Part shown: positions 1 to 8,917 of the stretch, in pieces
How the letters are laid out: each line of letters starts with the position of its first letter
Numbering within the stretch: position 1 is the first letter of the stretch
NCBI GenBank assembly: GCA_025163595.1
Contig: CP104100.1
Span: 2,728,001-2,792,000 of the forward strand
Origin: Phaeobacter sp. G2
GTDB taxonomy: Bacteria > Pseudomonadota > Alphaproteobacteria > Rhodobacterales > Rhodobacteraceae
DNA: 64,000 nucleotides
Direction: 5' to 3'
The notes under the pieces: generated by a model
Databases searched by the model: none
Seen by the model: only the letters and a program-made list of their open reading frames with translations
What the model was told of the DNA's origin: nothing
Position numbers and translations under genes: made by a program

Positions 1-479
1 TACAAGCGGTTCCAGATGCCAATGCCGTCTGGGCCGGAGATCGCGTGCTGAAAATGAAAGCCTCGGATGTGGCCGTTGCGGTTGCCATCGAGGGCGGCTT
101 GTTCACGCCGGTGCTGCAGGACAGCGAGCTCAAATCCCTCTCGGCGCTCTCGGCAGAGATGAAAGACCTGGCCGCCCGCGCCCGGGATCGCAAACTGGCC
201 CCACATGAATATCAGGGCGGCAGCTTTGCCATCTCCAACCTGGGCATGTTTGGCATCGACAATTTTGATGCCATCGTCAATCCCCCCCATGCCGGCATAC
301 TTGCGGTTGGCGCGGGCAGCAAAAAGCCGGTTGTTGGGGCGGATGGCGAGCTGAAAGTGGCCACTGTGATGTCTGTCACCATGTCCGTGGATCACCGGGT
401 CATTGACGGCGCCCTGGGCGCGCAGCTGTTGCAGGCCATTGTCGAGAACCTGGAAAACCCCATGGTCATGTTGGCGTAA
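1..479 (+). CDS. pdhC: Dihydrolipoamide acetyltransferase, pyruvate dehydrogenase E2 (3' part)
   Basis: The reading frame is already open at the left edge (codons start at base 3), so only the C-terminal ~159 residues of E2 are present. They form the catalytic domain that transfers the acetyl group from lipoamide to CoA. The active-site signature DHRVIDG and the segment GGSFAISNLGMFGIDNFDAI are typical of PDH E2 rather than of the 2-oxoglutarate enzyme. The protein ends ENPMVMLA, the usual end for alphaproteobacterial PDH E2. The lipoyl and E1/E3-binding domains lie outside the window. A strong hairpin follows at 562-592, so this is probably the last gene of its transcript. Confidence 0.93.
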   Translation, partial: QAVPDANAVWAGDRVLKMKASDVAVAVAIEGGLFTPVLQDSELKSLSALSAEMKDLAARARDRKLAPHEYQGGSFAISNLGMFGIDNFDAIVNPPHAGILAVGAGSKKPVVGADGELKVATVMSVTMSVDHRVIDGALGAQLLQAIVENLENPMVMLA

Positions 480-561
480 CTCTGCAAACCGGTCTGCTCG
501 AAAACGGGCCGTCTCCCAAACGGACCTGACAGTAAAATCCGAGGCGAATATTGCCTCGACG

Positions 562-592
562 CCCCTGCCGCAGATTATCCCTGCGGCAGGGG
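562..592 (+). terminator. Hairpin terminator after pdhC
   Basis: A perfect 12-bp inverted repeat (CCCCTGCCGCAG / CTGCGGCAGGGG) encloses a 7-base loop, about 80 bases after the pdhC stop. The T-rich stretch after it (ATTTCTGTTT) is modest but fits intrinsic termination. Confidence 0.7.
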
Positions 593-599
593 ATTTCTG

Positions 600-653
600 T
601 TTCGCAGGCCTTGTTGGTTTCGCAGGCCCTGTTGGTTTCACCGGCCCTGTTTG
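600..653. repeat. 18-bp tandem repeat, three copies
   Basis: Three consecutive 18-base units begin TTTCGCAGGCCTTGTTGG at 600, 618 and 636. Copies 1 and 2 differ at one base; copy 3 is more diverged, and a partial fourth follows. They lie just after the pdhC terminator in noncoding DNA. Open frames across them show no other coding signs. Confidence 0.7.
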
Positions 654-773
654 TTTTCACCGGGACGGATAAATTTATCGGCGCTACTGGTTCCACCGCA
701 ATCCTGGCCTCGGCGACAGCCCTTGCTCCACCAGCCGTTTGACAGCCGACCCTACAGAATACGCAGTCTGAAT

Positions 774-801
774 CAAAAAGGGGCAGAACATGCCCCCTTT
801 T
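774..801 (-). terminator. Terminator of cysE
   Basis: The inverted repeat AAAAGGGGCA / TGCCCCCTTTT lies 41 bases past the cysE stop on the minus strand and ends in a T run in that direction. It is a classic intrinsic terminator and might also act on the opposite strand. Confidence 0.8.
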
Positions 802-841
802 CTCTTGCTCAATCAGCTGGATATCAGTCTGTGCAGTGCGC

Positions 842-1666
842 CTACTGGCGTCCTCTATCAGATCCGTTTGGCACCACCTGATCCATGCTGATCGAAGGCT
901 GGTCGCAGCCAGCCTCACCGACGATTTTGGCAGGCACACCAGCGACGGTCTTGCAGGGGGGAACCTCGGACAAAACGACCGATCCCGCCGCTATACGGCT
1001 GCAATGACCAATACGGATATTGCCCAGCACTTTGGCCCCGGCACCGATCAACACCCCGTCTTCGATCTTGGGGTGGCGGTCTTCTTCTTCCTTGCCGGTG
1101 CCGCCCAGGGTCACCGAATGCAGCATGGATACATTGTTTCCCACCACAGCGGTTTCCCCGATGACGATGGAATGCGCGTGGTCAATCATGATGCCCCGGC
1201 CAATCTTGGCCCCTGGATGAATATCAACGCCAAAGATTTCGGAGATCCGCATCTGGAAAAAGAAGGCGAGGTCAAAATCCCCCTGCCGCCACAACCAGTT
1301 GGCCACGCGATAAGCCTGTACCGCCTGATAGCCCTTGAAGTACAGGATCGGCTGCAACAGCCGGTGGCAGGCGGGATCGCGGTCATAAACCGCCATCAGA
1401 TCGGCACGGGCAGCGGCAATCAGGTCAGGGTCGGACGCATAGGCGGTATCGACGATTTCACGCAGGATCACCATCGACATCTCATTCGAGCAGAGCTTTG
1501 CGGCGATCCGGTACGACAGCGCCTTCTCCAGTGTTGGGTGGTGCAGGATACAGGCGTGGATCAATCCGCCCATAAGCGGCTGTTTGGCAACGGCCTCCTG
1601 AGCCTCGATGGTGATTTGTTCCCAGACCGGGTCCAGGGGCGAAACGGCTGTGCGCGTCTTGATCAT
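842..1666 (-). CDS. cysE: Serine O-acetyltransferase
   Basis: CysE acetylates L-serine with acetyl-CoA to O-acetylserine, the precursor of cysteine, in the cytosol. The N-terminal helical domain (about residues 10-150, with the motif HHPTLEKALSYRIA) is followed by the left-handed beta-helix of hexapeptide repeats (DIHPGAKIGRG, IGETAVVGNNV, GVLIGAGAKVLG). The active-site His lies in MIDHAHSIVIGE. I chose ATG 1666 (MIKTRTAVSPLDPVW, 274 aa). It has a GAGGA ribosome site about 9 bases upstream and matches the family's start; the longer frame from 1726 would add an Arg-rich 20 residues. Transcribed alone, convergent with pdhC. Confidence 0.95.
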   Translation of the reverse strand: MIKTRTAVSPLDPVWEQITIEAQEAVAKQPLMGGLIHACILHHPTLEKALSYRIAAKLCSNEMSMVILREIVDTAYASDPDLIAAARADLMAVYDRDPACHRLLQPILYFKGYQAVQAYRVANWLWRQGDFDLAFFFQMRISEIFGVDIHPGAKIGRGIMIDHAHSIVIGETAVVGNNVSMLHSVTLGGTGKEEEDRHPKIEDGVLIGAGAKVLGNIRIGHCSRIAAGSVVLSEVPPCKTVAGVPAKIVGEAGCDQPSISMDQVVPNGSDRGRQ

Positions 1667-1859
1667 GGCATGGCGTCCTCTTCTTGCCCTTAGGTTTGCA
1701 TTTAGGGGAGAAAAACCCAAGCGCAAACCCTTGATGGAGAAGATTTCTAAATAGAATGAGTCAGGTCTCTGCCCCAGGTCTATTGCCCCAGGCCCTCGCC
1801 AGAGGAGCTAACTGGCTTGGATTTTGCCGCCGGATCGCTTCCGGTTTTTTGCACCTCAT

Positions 1860-2204
1860 TCACCGGGCCAGGCGGTGCTCCAGTTCCGCAAGAGCTATGC
1901 GCAAGCAGTTGATATAGTTCAGATCATCCCAAAACGGCTCAGCGCCAAGCGGGCCGCAACACTGGCGCACCGCCGCATCCAACGTGCCATTTCCCCACTG
2001 TGGATGCAGCTGACCTGTGCGCGCCACATGGCCTGCTGCCTGCTCTGCCAGATCAAACAGCTGCTGACATAAATTTGATCGCTGCGGAGCAGGCACCACC
2101 AACAAAGCCCGTGCAAGACTGCTCAGATCTTGCGGAAAAACTGGCCGGAGGCGACTGGGGGACCTGCCACTATTTGCGGCCAAGCGGTCGCGCGGCGCTG
2201 TCAC
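1860..2204 (-). CDS. Small conserved protein coupled to the end of the GTA operon
   Basis: This 114-aa frame starts with GTG at 2204, whose last bases are the TGA stop of the GTA tip gene (GTGA overlap). That is the same 4-base coupling used repeatedly in this operon, and it is why I place the start here rather than at the far upstream open frame from 2426. The body (residues ~20-114) is helical and Leu/Ala-rich, with RALLVVPAPQR, HPQWGNGTLDAA and YINCLRIALAELEHRL. It resembles short uncharacterised proteins I recall downstream of g15 in other Rhodobacterales. No catalytic motif or signal peptide is visible. A role with the particle is inferred only from position. The GTG start is my inference. 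Confidence 0.72.
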   Translation of the reverse strand: MTAPRDRLAANSGRSPSRLRPVFPQDLSSLARALLVVPAPQRSNLCQQLFDLAEQAAGHVARTGQLHPQWGNGTLDAAVRQCCGPLGAEPFWDDLNYINCLRIALAELEHRLAR

Positions 2205-5200
2205 GCAATTGGCATCCTGGCTGCAAAGCCTGCTCCGTAGCGGTCTGACAGCTGGGCCACCTCGATAATATCCCCCGACAGGGCCGCATCTGTGCTTTGC
2301 TCGCCCAAGGAATAGGTCCAGACCGGGGCGCTCACCTCCTGTTCGCGCAGCAGGGTGGTGCCCCGCAGGATGCGAATTCTGTAGGCTTCCCGCGCCTCCG
2401 CCAGGGGGATCTCGGCCAGGTCCCAACTGTCGCCTTCCACTCGGCTGCGGCGGATCCAGCTGACAGAAATGTCACTGCCAAGCCCGCCACTGAACCGCAG
2501 ATGCACCGGAGCATAGGGGCGTAACCCATTGCCATCAAAAGCTTCAACCTGGTGGATATAGCTGGGATCGTCATAGCCCCGCCGTGCCGGCCCAATCCGG
2601 TAATGGCGCGCCATGCGGCGTTGGGCCAAAGACAGCTCCAGCTGAGAGAAACTGCCGTCCAGCAGCACCACGTATGATCCCTCGGGCCAGAGCAGCGGCA
2701 TCAAGCCGTCGCTGCCCAATTGCCCCCGCAATCGGCCGCGCAGCATATAGGTATTGTTGCCAACCAATTCGGCCTCGCGGAACTGGAAAATCTCCCAGTT
2801 GCCATTGCTGCCATCGCCGATGGCCACCGCATTGGCCCCATTCAGCACCGCAAGCGCTGATCGGCTTTGCAAGGCGCCGGAAATCAGTTTCACCTGCAGA
2901 TCAGCACCAAGATCCCAGCGCCCCGGCGCTGCCGCCGCCAGGTCCGTCTGCGTCACGCCAATGGTGCTGCGCGCCGCAATGATCTGCTCCAATGCATAAT
3001 CGGAATCGCTCCCCGAACTATACACCGCAACGGTTCCGGGCCAGGGCGCTGCTGTCACCGCCAGATGTGGCGCATGGGGTGTTTCCTCACCTGTCAGCAG
3101 GGGCAGATCCAAAAACAGGGGCAAGACCGGCAGGGGCGGCTCAAATTCCTGACCGGTGGGCAGCGTTTCCGGAATATCCGTCGGCAGATAAACTTCCGGG
3201 TCGATCCGCACCGCATCGACGCTCTGTGCCGTGCCCAGCTCCATCCGGTCAAGACGATAGCGCGGCACCGGCTCTGTGCCCGCCTCCGATTCTGTTGGGA
3301 TCGCCAGGGCTGCGTTGTCTGGCAGTGCAATGACATCGCCCACCCCAAGGTGCAGCAAGGAGGGCGGCAGGACAAAGCGGGCAGTGTCACGGGACACCCG
3401 CGCCTCGGCCAGCCAGCGTTCCACCACCTGACGTGCCTCGCTTTGCGTCAGGACCAGGGCCAGCTCGCTGGTGTTCACCGCATGGGTTTCCTCATCCGGC
3501 AGGCTGGCCTCTACGGCAGCAATATCATAGCCCGCCCCCCATTCGATAAACCGCAGACGCACCCGCCCCGCCAGTTCGGCCTCAGCCTCGCGGGTGAGCT
3601 CTATTGTGCCGTCCAGATCTTCATCATCAACCAGGCTTTGCGCGGGCAGCAGAAAGGCGCTGTCGCCCTGACGCAGGCGGAACTGCAGCACCCCGTTGCG
3701 TTCAATCGTATCAAACCCATAGCGCAGGCTCAGCGGTTGCAGCGCGGCGCGCGCCTCGGCCACCTGGCTCACCCCGTAGCCGTGCACGATCCCGTGCAGC
3801 TGGCTGACGTCAATCTGCCTTTGCCCCGCCGCCCAGCAGATCTCGCGCACCACCGAGGCCAGGCTGCGCTGCCCTGCCCGCCCGTTGAGCCAATGGCCGC
3901 GCAGGTAATTCGCACCATCACTCCAGACCCTATCGAGGTTTGGAAAAGCAGGAAAGGGACGCGCATCCCAGGCCCAGACATAGGCGTTGCTCATATCCAG
4001 CATCCGCCCCTCATATTCGCTGGATTCCGGGTTGTTGGCCTCCTCGCCCCAATAGCCCAGCACAGCCCGCAGGTATTGCAGTTGCATCAGATCATCGCGC
4101 TGGCCGTTGGAATAGTTCGGCAGCTGCGATTCCGAGCTTTTGGGGTCAAGGAATTTATTGGGCTGATTGGTCCCCTTGTCGATGGCAGCACAGCCCAGTT
4201 CAGTGAACCAGATCGGCTTTTTCTGCGGCTGCCAGGCGGTGGGCAATGCTTGGCGGATCCCGTCTATGCGCTCATAATGCTGGTTGCTCCACCAGTTTTT
4301 CAGATCTTTGTAACGCCAGATCCAGGGCTCATCATGGGCGCCATCGGTGATCGGCGTGCGGATCTGCGCCGCAGCCGCCTGGGGTGAGTGATAATACCAG
4401 TCATAGCCCTCACCGCCAGCAACATTGGCGCGCAAATAGTCCAGATCATATATGCTGGGCGCCCCTGCGGCGCGGTCCAGATGATCCACGCCGTCGCGCC
4501 AGTCCGACAGCGGCATATAGTTGTCGATGCCGATAAAATCTATATTGGCATCAGCCCAAAGCGGGTCCAGGTGAAAATATCTGTTGCCCTCGGGGCTTTG
4601 GTAGCCCCAATATTCGGACCAATCCGCCGCATAGCTGATCTTGGCCTCGGGCAGCAACAGGCGCACCTCGGCTGCCAGATTCCGCAGCGCGGCAACCGCT
4701 GGGAAACCAGTAAGACCGCGGATCTGGGTCAGCCCGCGCATCTCGGAGCCGATACAAAAGGCTGCGACCCCGCCCGCAGCCGCACACAGCGCCGCATTGT
4801 GCAAAATGAACCGTCGCAGTCCCCAATCCGCCGCACCGGTATAGCTCACCTGACCGCCGGCAACGGAAAAATCCGCTGCCGTGGCCGCCCCCATAAAGGC
4901 AGCGACCTCGGCCTCTGCTGCCAGGGTTTGATCCGGTGTTCCCGTCAGGCCCGGCGCCTTTGACAGGGTGATGCGCCCGCGCCAGGGCAGTGGCGGCTGG
5001 GTTGTGGCATCGCTCCAGGGGTCGGGAAGGCTGTTGCCTGCAACCTGATCCATCAGCACGAAGGGGTAAAACATCACCCGCTTGCCAGACAGTTGCAGGG
5101 CCTGGATCGCCTCGATCACCGCAGCGTCACTGGGGGTGCCGCCATAGACGCCGCGCCCCTCGCCATCCACTGGCACCAGATCGGCACTGGTCCGGGTCTC

Positions 5201-6154
5201 CCCGCTGACCCGCCAGGCCATAGGGATCCCTTCAGCCTGCTTTTGCTCCACCTTGGGTTTGATCTGACACTGCCCGCAGCGCAGATCATCACCAAACCAC
5301 GACACAATCAGCGAGGTGGCTTGGCAGCTTGGCAGCTCGGAGCACAGCCCCGCCAGCGAAGTTGAAAAGTCGCTTTGCCCAGAGGCCGTGTGGCTGTTGG
5401 CCCCCGTGGCCTGGCCCGGACCAATACCGTAGTGAACCGCCGTGGTGGCCAAGGCATATTCGCCAGTGCCCGGCAACAAAGCCACCCCCTGAACCAATTG
5501 CCCAAGGTCTTGCGAATACTCCGGGCTACCGGGTTGCTCGGGGCGCACCACCTCAAAGGAAAACTGCGGCACCCGGTTGCCAAAGGACTCCAGCGCCAGG
5601 TCTTCAAACACCACATAGGCGGTGCCACGATAGGCGGGCACCTCGCCGGTGCCCTCAATCGCCTCCATCAGCGGATCCGGCAGCTGATCCTGGGAGCCGC
5701 GATAAAGCGTCATGTTCAGGTCCCTGGCAGAGACCTCTTCGCCGTCCGCCCAGATCCGCGGAACTGCGGCGATCTCCCCCTGACAGAGCGCAATCGCCAG
5801 TGAGACCGAATAGCTGTAGCTGGTTGTGCGGGGCTGGCTTGGCGCCCCTTTGCCGCCGCCGGATACGGTGGTGGTTTCGGCAAACTGGCTGGCCCAGATC
5901 ACCTGGCCGCCAATGCGGGTGCGCCCATAGATCTGCGGGATTGGCGCGCCCTGTCCGGCTTCTGTCAGGCGGAACCGGTCCACCCGGCCCGTCTCGATCG
6001 CGTCAGAGCCCGCCCCCAGCAGCCGGTCATCAATGGCCCGCCCCAGAGTGGCGCCAACTGCACGACCAATGGCGACGCTGGACAGGCCAGCCACCGCGCC
6101 ACCAATCGAGCCACCAATGGCGGCGCCCGCTGCAGAAAGAACAATAGTTGCCAT
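2201..6154 (-). CDS. GTA tail tip/host-specificity protein (g15, 'megatron')
   Basis: At 1317 residues this is the largest particle protein and corresponds to RcGTA g15 at the tail tip. It opens with a Gly/Ala-rich hydrophobic segment (about 5-40) as in tail tip proteins. Residues ~430-740 carry the GTA TIM-barrel-like domain (FIGIDNYMPLSDWRDG; FTELGCAAIDKGTNQPNKFLDP), which looks like a glycoside-hydrolase barrel. The phage-tail_3 region follows. The C-terminal third is beta-rich (EIFQFREAELVGNNTYMLRGRLRG), as in receptor-contact modules. The start ATG overlaps the g14 stop by 1 base. The protein probably acts in cell-surface contact and local wall or capsule penetration. Confidence 0.96.
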   Translation of the reverse strand: MATIVLSAAGAAIGGSIGGAVAGLSSVAIGRAVGATLGRAIDDRLLGAGSDAIETGRVDRFRLTEAGQGAPIPQIYGRTRIGGQVIWASQFAETTTVSGGGKGAPSQPRTTSYSYSVSLAIALCQGEIAAVPRIWADGEEVSARDLNMTLYRGSQDQLPDPLMEAIEGTGEVPAYRGTAYVVFEDLALESFGNRVPQFSFEVVRPEQPGSPEYSQDLGQLVQGVALLPGTGEYALATTAVHYGIGPGQATGANSHTASGQSDFSTSLAGLCSELPSCQATSLIVSWFGDDLRCGQCQIKPKVEQKQAEGIPMAWRVSGETRTSADLVPVDGEGRGVYGGTPSDAAVIEAIQALQLSGKRVMFYPFVLMDQVAGNSLPDPWSDATTQPPLPWRGRITLSKAPGLTGTPDQTLAAEAEVAAFMGAATAADFSVAGGQVSYTGAADWGLRRFILHNAALCAAAGGVAAFCIGSEMRGLTQIRGLTGFPAVAALRNLAAEVRLLLPEAKISYAADWSEYWGYQSPEGNRYFHLDPLWADANIDFIGIDNYMPLSDWRDGVDHLDRAAGAPSIYDLDYLRANVAGGEGYDWYYHSPQAAAAQIRTPITDGAHDEPWIWRYKDLKNWWSNQHYERIDGIRQALPTAWQPQKKPIWFTELGCAAIDKGTNQPNKFLDPKSSESQLPNYSNGQRDDLMQLQYLRAVLGYWGEEANNPESSEYEGRMLDMSNAYVWAWDARPFPAFPNLDRVWSDGANYLRGHWLNGRAGQRSLASVVREICWAAGQRQIDVSQLHGIVHGYGVSQVAEARAALQPLSLRYGFDTIERNGVLQFRLRQGDSAFLLPAQSLVDDEDLDGTIELTREAEAELAGRVRLRFIEWGAGYDIAAVEASLPDEETHAVNTSELALVLTQSEARQVVERWLAEARVSRDTARFVLPPSLLHLGVGDVIALPDNAALAIPTESEAGTEPVPRYRLDRMELGTAQSVDAVRIDPEVYLPTDIPETLPTGQEFEPPLPVLPLFLDLPLLTGEETPHAPHLAVTAAPWPGTVAVYSSGSDSDYALEQIIAARSTIGVTQTDLAAAAPGRWDLGADLQVKLISGALQSRSALAVLNGANAVAIGDGSNGNWEIFQFREAELVGNNTYMLRGRLRGQLGSDGLMPLLWPEGSYVVLLDGSFSQLELSLAQRRMARHYRIGPARRGYDDPSYIHQVEAFDGNGLRPYAPVHLRFSGGLGSDISVSWIRRSRVEGDSWDLAEIPLAEAREAYRIRILRGTTLLREQEVSAPVWTYSLGEQSTDAALSGDIIEVAQLSDRYGAGFAARMPIA

Positions 6155-6669
6155 CAGATGTGCTCCTCAGGAAAGCAAAACCGCGCCACCAGGCGGCGCT
6201 GCCAGGGGGCCGTCAGGGCACTTTCCACCACCCCGTGACCGTAATAGGCGTGAATAAACCCCGGCCCAAAATTGGCGCCAGAAGGAGAGCCAGTATTGGC
6301 GCGGGCCAGACCCGGCGCGTTCAGCCGGGACTGTACGCCGAGATGTTTTGCCACCGCCCCTGCCCGCATGCGAAACAGCAGCACATCCCCCAGCGCCGCC
6401 TGCGCCAGAGGTTTTGCCACAAGATGGGTCAGCGCCGCCTGCCACAGCCGCTCCTCGCCCTGCGGTTCCGACCAATCCATTGAATAGGGCGGCGGTGTTT
6501 CCGGCTCGGTGGCAAAAAGCCCGCGCCAAATCCCCCGGATCAACCCCAGACAGTCGCAGCCGGCACCACGGCAGCTGGCCTGGTGCAAATAGGGCGTTCC
6601 CATCCAGCGCCGGGCCTCTGCCACTGCTTGCAGGTTATCCCTTGCATCAGAGCTTCCTTGTCCCGTCAT
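6154..6669 (-). CDS. GTA NlpC/P60 cell-wall peptidase (g14)
   Basis: This 171-aa protein matches the RcGTA baseplate peptidase. The NlpC/P60 fold is shown by the nucleophile Cys in GAGCDCLGLIRGIWRG (about residues 37-52) and the catalytic His in FIHAYYGHGVVESAL (about 137-151). It would cleave peptidoglycan stem peptides to help DNA entry. The start overlaps the g13 stop by 4 bases (6666-6669) and the stop overlaps the g15 start by one base, so translation of g13-g14-g15 looks coupled. Confidence 0.95.
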   Translation of the reverse strand: MTGQGSSDARDNLQAVAEARRWMGTPYLHQASCRGAGCDCLGLIRGIWRGLFATEPETPPPYSMDWSEPQGEERLWQAALTHLVAKPLAQAALGDVLLFRMRAGAVAKHLGVQSRLNAPGLARANTGSPSGANFGPGFIHAYYGHGVVESALTAPWQRRLVARFCFPEEHI

Positions 6670-7553
6670 CTGCGGCTGCCCCCGGTTGTTCTACCCGTGG
6701 ATTTTGGCACCGCCATCACCCAGTCTTCGCCGGGGATATCGGGGAAGCCCTGGTAGTTGATCAGATTGTTGAACTTCAAACGACAGCTCTGCATGGATTT
6801 GTCACATCCCGGCACCAGCCGCAGCTGATCCCCAGCCCGCAGCCCGCCGCGCAGGACCTCCCACAGTGTAATCCGCCGCATGCCCTCCAGCTGTTGATCC
6901 CGTTTGATACTACCCCAAAGCCCCGTGGCTGCGCCGCTGATCACCGTCAGGCGCCCACCCGCAAACCAGCCTGGCTCAAAGCCATCCAGGCCAAGCCATT
7001 CAAAACTGCCGTCTTTGTTTAGCGTCTCAACCTGGCCCTCATAGGCATAGCCCGGTGTCGCGAGATCAAAGCGGCAGTGACTATCGCCCAAAACCGCCGT
7101 GCAGGGGGGCTGAAAGATCCGCCCCAATGGCTGGTTCAGCGCCTCGGTGAGGCCGCGCAGTTCCGCCTCAAAAGCGCCGCCCGCCCGGTGCAGCTCGCCG
7201 ATGGAGCCGCTAAATTGCAGCCAGTGATCTGCGGTGTTTTGCCAGTTGACCAGCCAACACTTCAGGTCGGCTCCGTCGAAGCGCCCAGCCATAATATCGG
7301 CTTCCCGCAGAGCCACGTCACTCAGCGCCCCCTGTGCAGAGGAATTGTCAATCGACAAGCCGGTGCTCTGCACCAAAGCGCGCGCACTGAGCCCGGTGCC
7401 GGCGGTGAAATGCCAATCCTCAAACGCCAGATCCAGATCGTGATCGGTAAAACCAAACCGGGTTCCGTCCTTGCGGGTCAGCCCCCAGCACCGTGCCAGG
7501 GTGGTGATGCCTCTCTGGGCATGGGCCCATACACCTTCCGCTGCTGACGCCAT
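6666..7553 (-). CDS. GTA baseplate hub protein, DUF2163 (g13)
   Basis: This 295-aa protein has the DUF2163 layout: an N-terminal domain with RKDGTRFGFTDHDLDL, then the phage_BR0599-like C-terminal domain. Four cysteines lie in the C-terminal domain (PPCTAVLGDSHCRF and GCDKSMQSCRLKFNN). As I recall it, an iron-sulphur cluster was reported in the RcGTA hub by cryo-EM. The spacing here would allow the same, but that is inference. The conserved end segment YQGFPDIPGEDWV is present. The start shares one base with the g12 stop. Confidence 0.95.
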   Translation of the reverse strand: MASAAEGVWAHAQRGITTLARCWGLTRKDGTRFGFTDHDLDLAFEDWHFTAGTGLSARALVQSTGLSIDNSSAQGALSDVALREADIMAGRFDGADLKCWLVNWQNTADHWLQFSGSIGELHRAGGAFEAELRGLTEALNQPLGRIFQPPCTAVLGDSHCRFDLATPGYAYEGQVETLNKDGSFEWLGLDGFEPGWFAGGRLTVISGAATGLWGSIKRDQQLEGMRRITLWEVLRGGLRAGDQLRLVPGCDKSMQSCRLKFNNLINYQGFPDIPGEDWVMAVPKSTGRTTGGSRR

Positions 7554-8185
7554 CAGACCCGCACCTCCACCACTGGCACATTGGGCACATCCCCGGCCTG
7601 AAAGGAGGCAACACTGGTCAGGATCCTATCGGTGTCAAAACGCACCGGCACGTCAAATTCACAGCCTGCAACGATTTCGACCCCCTGTTCCGGGGGATAG
7701 CTCAGCTGGATCAGGCCGGTGGTGGAATCGAGCGTGAAATCAATGTCTTCCTTCAGCTCTTCCTGCCCCAGCCCCAGGCGCACGGTGCCCGCAACAGGTT
7801 TGGCGATGGGGCGCTGGTAGATGCTGTCGCCAGAGCGGTAATTCTTGATCAACTGAAAATCGCTGCGGGCGCCATCCCCCAGCCCAATAACCTGATCGCG
7901 AAAATCCACCTCCGCCGAGGCACGGGCCGATTTGTAATCGGACCAGTCTTTCCAGCGAAAGCCGTAAATCTGCCCCTGGCGGGCTTCGAAAAACGCAATC
8001 AGCGCTTCGATATCATCCAGTGAGCGCAGCCCCAGACCGGCATCATAGCGCCGTCGGGAATGGGCCCAGGGGGTGTTGCGCTCCTCAAACCCATTGGCCA
8101 GCGTCACCACATCGCTGCGCCGCTCCGGCCCACCAACCGAGCCAAAGCTCAATGAGGCGGGAAATCTGATTTCGTGAAAACTCAT
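7553..8185 (-). CDS. GTA distal tail protein, DUF2460 (g12)
   Basis: The 210-aa protein is the DUF2460 / TIGR02217 family. Typical motifs are FHEIRFPASLSFGSVGGPER at the N-terminus and FEARQGQIYGFRWKDWSDYKS at about residues 68-88. In the particle this protein joins the tail tube to the baseplate hub. It starts 12 bases after the tape-measure stop, with GGAGGG ahead of the ATG. Confidence 0.95.
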   Translation of the reverse strand: MSFHEIRFPASLSFGSVGGPERRSDVVTLANGFEERNTPWAHSRRRYDAGLGLRSLDDIEALIAFFEARQGQIYGFRWKDWSDYKSARASAEVDFRDQVIGLGDGARSDFQLIKNYRSGDSIYQRPIAKPVAGTVRLGLGQEELKEDIDFTLDSTTGLIQLSYPPEQGVEIVAGCEFDVPVRFDTDRILTSVASFQAGDVPNVPVVEVRV

Positions 8186-8197
8186 GGGGGTGCCCTC

Positions 8198-8854
8198 CTA
8201 ACGGTTGCGATTGCCACGGCTCAGGGCGCGCGACAGCTGGGCGGCGATCTGGCCGCGACTGCGCGCAAAGCCCTGCACATCGGGGGTGCTGACATTCATC
8301 ACCACGGTGGTGCCGCCGCCCTGTGAGCGCACGCCGAGGCTGCCATCGGTGCCGCGGCTCAGCGGCAGGATGGCTTCGGGGCCGGCCTCTCCCATCAGCC
8401 CGGTGCCGCCGCGCATGGGAAAGCTGGTCGGGGCGCTGACGATGCCGCCGCGCGCAAAGGGCACCACCCGGCCCTGTGAAAATGCCGCGCCATCGGCAAA
8501 GGGCAACAGCCCGCCAATGAGATCGCCAACCCCGGTGGAAATCAGCCCGCCAACGTGATCGGTGATCGGGCGCAGAGCGGCGTTATAGGTGGTTTTGACC
8601 AGCGTGCGCGCCAGACCATCCAGCGCCGAGGACAGGCTGTCGCCATCAAAAACCACCTGTTCAAAGGATCGCCGCAGCCCGCGCGACAACCCACGTTCCA
8701 GGGTTTCGACATCCTTTCCAGTGGCTTCAAAAGCATCACGCACCCGGCGCAACTCTGCTTCAAAGCTGGCGGCCATTCCGGCAGCATCGCCCAGCGTATC
8801 GCCAAGTGCTCCGCTTTGGATGTCCAACGCGGCAATGTCATGACTGTCAGCCAT
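8198..8854 (-). CDS. GTA tape measure protein (g11)
   Basis: The protein is 218 aa, very short for a tape measure but normal for the short GTA tail. A helical coiled region (FEAELRRVRDAFEATGKDVETLERGL, about 30-57) precedes a Gly-rich hydrophobic stretch. The widespread tail-length motif GGTGLMGEAGPEAILPLSRG lies at about 149-168. It sets tail length and is probably ejected ahead of DNA. The ATG at 8854 lies in frame with no competing upstream start. Confidence 0.9.
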   Translation of the reverse strand: MADSHDIAALDIQSGALGDTLGDAAGMAASFEAELRRVRDAFEATGKDVETLERGLSRGLRRSFEQVVFDGDSLSSALDGLARTLVKTTYNAALRPITDHVGGLISTGVGDLIGGLLPFADGAAFSQGRVVPFARGGIVSAPTSFPMRGGTGLMGEAGPEAILPLSRGTDGSLGVRSQGGGTTVVMNVSTPDVQGFARSRGQIAAQLSRALSRGNRNR

Positions 8855-8917
8855 GGTGCGATCCTTTGTACTATCCGCCGTCAGCGTCTGACGACGCCAA
8901 AGCGGGGAAATTGAAAC

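Noticed and set aside
842..1693. 285-aa plus-strand frame opposite cysE
   Set aside because: A shadow; cysE has all family motifs.
2867..4387. 506-aa open frame on the plus strand opposite g15
   Set aside because: It is antisense to a well-recognised GTA gene, rich in Arg/His/Gln/Pro from reading GC-rich codons backward, with no ribosome site or family.
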